A stretch of DNA of 64,000 nt from Calliopum simillimum (Eukaryota > Arthropoda > Insecta > Diptera > Lauxaniidae): the NCBI GenBank assembly GCA_951812925.1, contig OX638368.1, positions 112,553,309 through 112,617,308 on the forward strand, in the 5' to 3' direction. Made by a program: the position numbers and the translations under genes. Of this stretch, positions 60,311-64,000 are shown piece after piece (the stretch's first letter is position 1; each line of letters starts with the position of its first letter). The notes under the pieces are model-generated. The model was not told the DNA's origin. It saw nothing but the letters and a program-made list of their open reading frames with translations, and searched no databases.

Positions 60311-60868
60311 TAGACTATATATTCACTTGGTTATTTATACACAAATTGATTTGGTTTGCCAAATAAAAAGCTTTTTGATAAAAAATTTTAATTAGTTTGA
60401 TAACCAAAGTAAGACCTATTTTGGTCTGGCTAAAAGACGTATTGGAAGCAAGGCATTTGTCTATTCAAGTTGTTTTCATCTGGTTTGATTTTTTGTTCGC
60501 CACTTAAGCGGATTTTGAGGCAGTTGAACAAAATCTTATTACACGCAAAAAGATGATACGGAAAAATTGATTTGTGAATAGTACAAAGTGATAATAATCT
60601 CATCAAAAATTACGGTTTGTTCCAGTAATTCATGAAAACTTTTTGAAAAAGTAATGGCACGAAAGTAAAATATACGGTTTAAACTTCAAAAAGTACTGAC
60701 ACAAACAGTAAAAAATATTGAAAAGAGAAGTAAAAAGTTGTCACATGAAAAAATACCAGTAAGCTCTGCAATATTTGCCTGGAATACATTTCAATTACTA
60801 CTGATTAAGATTGTAAAAAAGTTTATTAATATATTTTTAATAAAATAATAAGCTATAGAAATGAAAGT

Positions 60869-60935
60869 GTTACAGTAGCTCAGTGGTTAGAGCGTCACCT
60901 AGAACACAAAGGTCTTAAGTTCGACACCATCAACA
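60869..60935 (+). other. tRNA-like unit (SINE promoter or tRNA relic)
   Basis: A box TAGCTCAGTGGTTAGAGCG (60876-60894) and B box AGTTCGACACC (60918-60928). The anticodon arm is irregular and the acceptor stem is absent. It sits between ACGGAAAAA-type motifs (60555-60570 and inverse near 61075-61086) that may mark a larger element about 240 bp before exon E. Confidence 0.5.
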
Positions 60936-61173
60936 TAAACTATTTTTTTATTTTTATATTATTTAAAAAATATACTGTGTGTAATCAGTAAAAAATACGG
61001 TTTTTTTACGGGCGCACAGTTAGTGAAAAAATCAGTAGAAATAAATGGAATAGTCAATGAATTTTTACGGTTTAGTTTTTTCCGTGTAGTATATATATTA
61101 TAAAAACAGAAATACAGCTAAATTTGAAAATCTTTAACTGATTTTTTTTTCTTTTTAAATTTCACCGCTTTAG

Positions 61174-61433
61174 GTCTAATTGTTGCCGCCACAGTATTCC
61201 TGCTAGCACAATTGGCTGTAATCTCAATCTGGACCTATCTATATCAACGTCGTCGAAAGCAAAACGCCTATGAAGGTGGCCTCAGCAATGCCTCCAGTTA
61301 TGGTGGAGGTGGCGCACACAGTGGCTCATCGGGTGCATCGACAATTGTGACGAATGTGCCAAATACAAGATCAGAATCTTTATGTAAGCTGTATGATAGT
61401 GGTTTTGCAGGCAGGCATGGACGTCAATTTTAG
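61174..61433 (+). CDS. PAN-ZP protein, terminal coding exon E (transmembrane helix and cytoplasmic tail)
   Basis: The acceptor is CGCTTTAG. The exon starts with a hydrophobic helix (LIVAATVFLLAQLAVISIW) followed by the basic stop-transfer QRRRKQ, so the tail is cytoplasmic. The tail is Gly/Ser-rich and ends in KLYDSGFAGRHGRQF before TAG at 61431-61433. A GTAAGC inside the exon at 61384 resembles a 5' splice site and could give an alternative tail. The stop, the upstream phase and the position directly after the ZP exons make this the natural end of the gene. Confidence 0.93.
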
Positions 61434-61860
61434 GATGCGCGCTTTTTTTTAATTTTATTTTTTTTTTTTTTTAATGAAAGAACAGACAAAAAAGAAAATT
61501 TTCAATAGAAAAAAAAAAAATTATATGCGAAATAAAACCACCTTTGCAAATGCTGTATGACAATTCTTGCCGCCGAAAAATTGTGTGAAGAACTATAGGG
61601 GAATTGAAATTATTCAAATGAAAAATTTTAAAATAAAAAAAAATTAGAAGAAACAGAGAGCAGCCATGAGAATACACAGAGGTAAAAGAAGTTAAGGCAG
61701 GAGAAACATTATGGTGCCGGCATGTAAACGAGGGCAATATTATGCAAAATAAATAGAAATAAAATTAAAAATTTTCTTTTTATACTTTTTGATTGTGAAG
61801 CAAAGAACAAAATAATAAGTATAACGATATTTTATGCTTAAAGAATTTCAAAAAAAAAAT
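61434..61860 (+). other. Probable 3' UTR of the PAN-ZP gene
   Basis: Sequence after the stop is AT-rich. It has AATAAA hexamers at about 61531 and 61748, and further ones downstream, so cleavage could occur at several points. The exact end is not determinable from sequence alone. Confidence 0.5.
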
Positions 61861-63571
61861 ATATTAAAGGAAATATATAGTCTAAAAACTAGTGAATTAA
61901 GGTAAAACTGCATGAACAAAATTTAATAAAATTAAATTTTTTTTTCCAATTTCTGACGCGAAAACGAAAAGTTTTGAAAATTTAGTTTTTATTATTTATG
62001 TATTTGGAAAAAAGGACGATTGAGAGATAAAATAAAAATAAATTAAGCATAAAATTAATATATAATTAAATAAAAAATATATAGTACTTTAAGTTTTTAA
62101 TTGTTTAAATAGTTATTATTCTTAAGCAGTAATATTTATGCAATAAAACACCATATAACATTTAACATAAATAAATAGTAAAGTAAAGAAAAGAACTGCA
62201 TTTACAATAATTTTTTAAACAGTATACACATATATAATTTTTTTTCTTTTTTTAATTTACTTAATAAAATAGACCACTACAATTCTTAAAACAAAATAAA
62301 AGTAACGTTAAAAACCGTTTAAAATAATGAAAAAGAAGAAATGAAATGCAATATAATTTTAATTGCTTAATTTTAATTAGTTTTATAACAAAAAGAAAAT
62401 AAAACACTTTCACTTGTCCTTTTTTCTAATGTGAAAAAAAAGATAATTTTAATTTAAACATTTAATTTTTAACTTCTTATTGGTCTTTTCTGAATGCTAT
62501 CTACTTATGTATGTTGAACTTTGAATGAAATAAACTAAACAAGTAGAACAAGTAATATTTCGAATTAATGAAATGAAATTTTTATTTATAATTTTACGCT
62601 CAAAACTCAAACTATTTTGTAACTTTGCTGTTATTTTTTTGATTTTTATTTTTTATCATAATTTATTTGTAGACAATTTTAGTCCTATTTGAAAGAAAAT
62701 TCTTTATTAATATAATTTTTATAGCATATGATTATAACTATTTCGTTTTTATTTAAATGCATCATAGTTAAAAAAACAACAGCATTGTCAATTATTTAAG
62801 TTAACTGCAACGTCGTCGACGTATTTGAAAGAAAATTATCGAAGAAAAATTTTAATTTTGTACTTTTTTTTATGATACACAAAATAAACGTAATAAAAAA
62901 TATATAAACAAAAATACTTTTTATTGGGTAATTGGTATGCAACACTCGGGGAATTGTCCCTATAAATCCAATGCACTGCACATTGGTATTTTGGCGGATA
63001 AAGAGCAATTTTTCGACCACTAAATTTCAGAAAGTAATGATGCAGTTTTATAGAGAAATGTTTCTCTAAAAAAGGTGTCATTAATATTTTTTCTTTTCGC
63101 ACTAAATATAATATCTTCTTACGATGTAATAATCTTTTTCAAATTTTAAATTCTAAGAATCTAAATGATTATACTTCATTAATTGATTTTATTAAAGAAA
63201 CTAAGATTATTGATCTTTTATAAATTGTCTTTTTGACTTTTTTTTCACAACCTTTCCTTCAATCTAGAGTTTACCCTGGCACTTTAAAAAAATTTTTTCC
63301 GCCAACCAATTCAATAATTAAAAAAAAAAAAAATATTTTTTCTAAAAATGTCAAATTTTTACTTGGAAAAAATGAGCCAAAGTCACTTAAAGAGAGGATT
63401 AGTGTCGATGAATATTTTTCTTAAGTCTTAGACATGTTTACGAAAAAGTAAACAAAGAGTATCGCGTTAAATATTACAGTAATAGCGAATGTAACAGATA
63501 TAATCGTCTTAGAATTCTTTGTCTGACATTTCTTCATCATTGGTTTTTTAGAATTTTGAATAGTTTTCAAA
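61861..63571. other. AT-rich intergenic stretch
   Basis: Very AT-rich, many AATAAA-like words. No repeat partner or coding frame recognised. Confidence 0.5.
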
Positions 63572-63850
63572 ATGAGTTCATTGAAAGAAAATGTGCGCAA
63601 AAACACGATTTTCCACATTTGTCTCACAAATAAAGCAAAAATATTGCAAAATCTATGGTGGCTTGCGTACTTAAAAACTTTAGTGAACGATTAAGTACGG
63701 AAAGAAAAGTTGGAAGTGTTCGAAAAAAAAAAGGATTAACCTCAGAGGAAAAAGCAAAAGTGTCAAGTGCCTATGAAAAAAATACTGTACTCTCCATTAT
63801 AGATGTGGCTAAAAAAGTGCATATGTCGCCCGGAAAAAGTTTGCAGAGAG
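63572..63850 (+). pseudogene. Mariner-type transposase N-terminal fragment, frameshifted
   Basis: ATG at 63572 reads MSSLKENVRKNTIFHICLTN then KAKILQ. A frameshift leads to KSMVACVLKNFSERLSTERK, GSVRKKKGLTSEEKAKVSSA and LSIIDVAKKVHMSPG. This is the paired helix-turn-helix region (GSxRKK...DVAKKxxMS) of insect Tc1/mariner-type transposases. It is followed by a stop and no catalytic core. It could belong to the same family as the core fragment at 37744-38046. Confidence 0.7.
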
Positions 63851-64000
63851 GTTTTCAATCATATAGTATTAAGTAGAGCAGAACAGGGTAATGTCGTGCA
63901 CTGGCTGTTTTAGCCCAAAGAATTGAATAATTTACCAACTGTCCGTAAGGTAGGGACCTGCTGACCTACTGAGCTTATGCATATAATACTAGCAATTTTC

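Larger units (their letters stand above)
57708..61173 (+). other. Fourth visible intron
   Basis: GTAAGT at 57708 to CGCTTTAG at 61173. Holds the ribozyme-bearing element, a palindromic minisatellite, a Helitron-like element and a tRNA-like unit, all listed separately. 57.9-58.5 kb is AT-rich with nothing recognised. Confidence 0.82.
4849..61433 (+). other. PAN/apple-ZP transmembrane protein gene (5' partial), five coding exons
   Basis: Joining 4849-5050, 51711-51962, 54972-55903, 57486-57707 and 61174-61433 gives 1868 bases. With the one codon base missing upstream this is exactly 622 codons plus TAG, with every junction in phase and GT-AG borders. Order in the product: PAN/apple 1 (about residues 20-100), PAN/apple 2 (about 105-195), ZP domain (about 197-440), furin-type site (RRRR, 454-457), a second RSRR site (475-478), transmembrane helix (about 537-559), basic RRRK stop-transfer and a tail of about 60 residues ending in HGRQF. 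The ZP family polymerises outside the cell after furin cleavage. PAN-ZP members in Drosophila (neyo, nyobe, morpheyus, trynity, nompA) shape the apical extracellular matrix of epidermis or sense organs. The paralogue cannot be fixed by eye. Signal peptide and ATG lie upstream of the window or in an unrecognised exon before 4849. Introns are about 46.7, 3.0, 1.6 and 3.5 kb. Confidence 0.9.

Overview
The window looks like AT-rich nuclear DNA from a higher fly (Diptera, probably Brachycera; species not determinable). Reasons: canonical GT-AG introns, poly-A/T and CAG/CAA simple repeats, a Penelope-like retroelement, Tc1/mariner relics, foldback elements and MITEs, and one large interrupted gene of a typical insect family. 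There is no bacterial-style gene organisation, and most open frames are chance products of low-complexity DNA.

One convincing protein-coding gene lies on the + strand. Five coding exons (4849-5050, 51711-51962, 54972-55903, 57486-57707, 61174-61433) join in perfect phase into 622 codons plus a stop. The 5' end (signal peptide, start codon) is outside the window. The protein has two PAN/apple domains, a ZP domain, furin-type basic sites, a transmembrane helix and a short cytoplasmic tail. This is the architecture of the Drosophila apical-matrix ZP proteins of the neyo/nyobe/morpheyus/trynity type. The first visible intron is about 46.7 kb and fills most of the window.

The large intron and flanks are a mosaic of mobile DNA. 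0-4.3 kb: diverged TTTTTTGCGACAC arrays, a small hairpin element and an 11-bp satellite. 5.9-7.3 kb: a Penelope-like element with a GIY-YIG endonuclease end and an inverted second copy, each carrying a hammerhead-ribozyme-like motif. 8.35-9.65 kb: a Tc1-like relic. 11.9-14.8 kb: two adjacent terminal-inverted-repeat elements sharing TGTACA flanks. 17.8-18.6, 22-23.6, 25.7-26.8 kb: tandem and palindromic repeats. 27.2-28, 33.0-33.8, 40.5-42.4 and 50.4-51.3 kb: four copies of a family, most with two head-to-head tRNA-like promoters, some carrying nested MITEs. 36.8-38.3 kb: a simple array, a dead mariner-type transposase and a hairpin element. 48.9-49.7 kb: a foldback element. 53.2-53.7 kb: a piggyBac-like MITE.

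The most striking item is in the last intron on the minus strand (58,543-59,201): a 546-bp repeat unit plus a partial second unit, containing a tRNA-like pol III promoter and a hammerhead ribozyme with complete core residues. It has the organisation expected of a retrozyme or a ribozyme-bearing SINE.

All calls were made by reading the sequence; no alignment, folding or database search was run.
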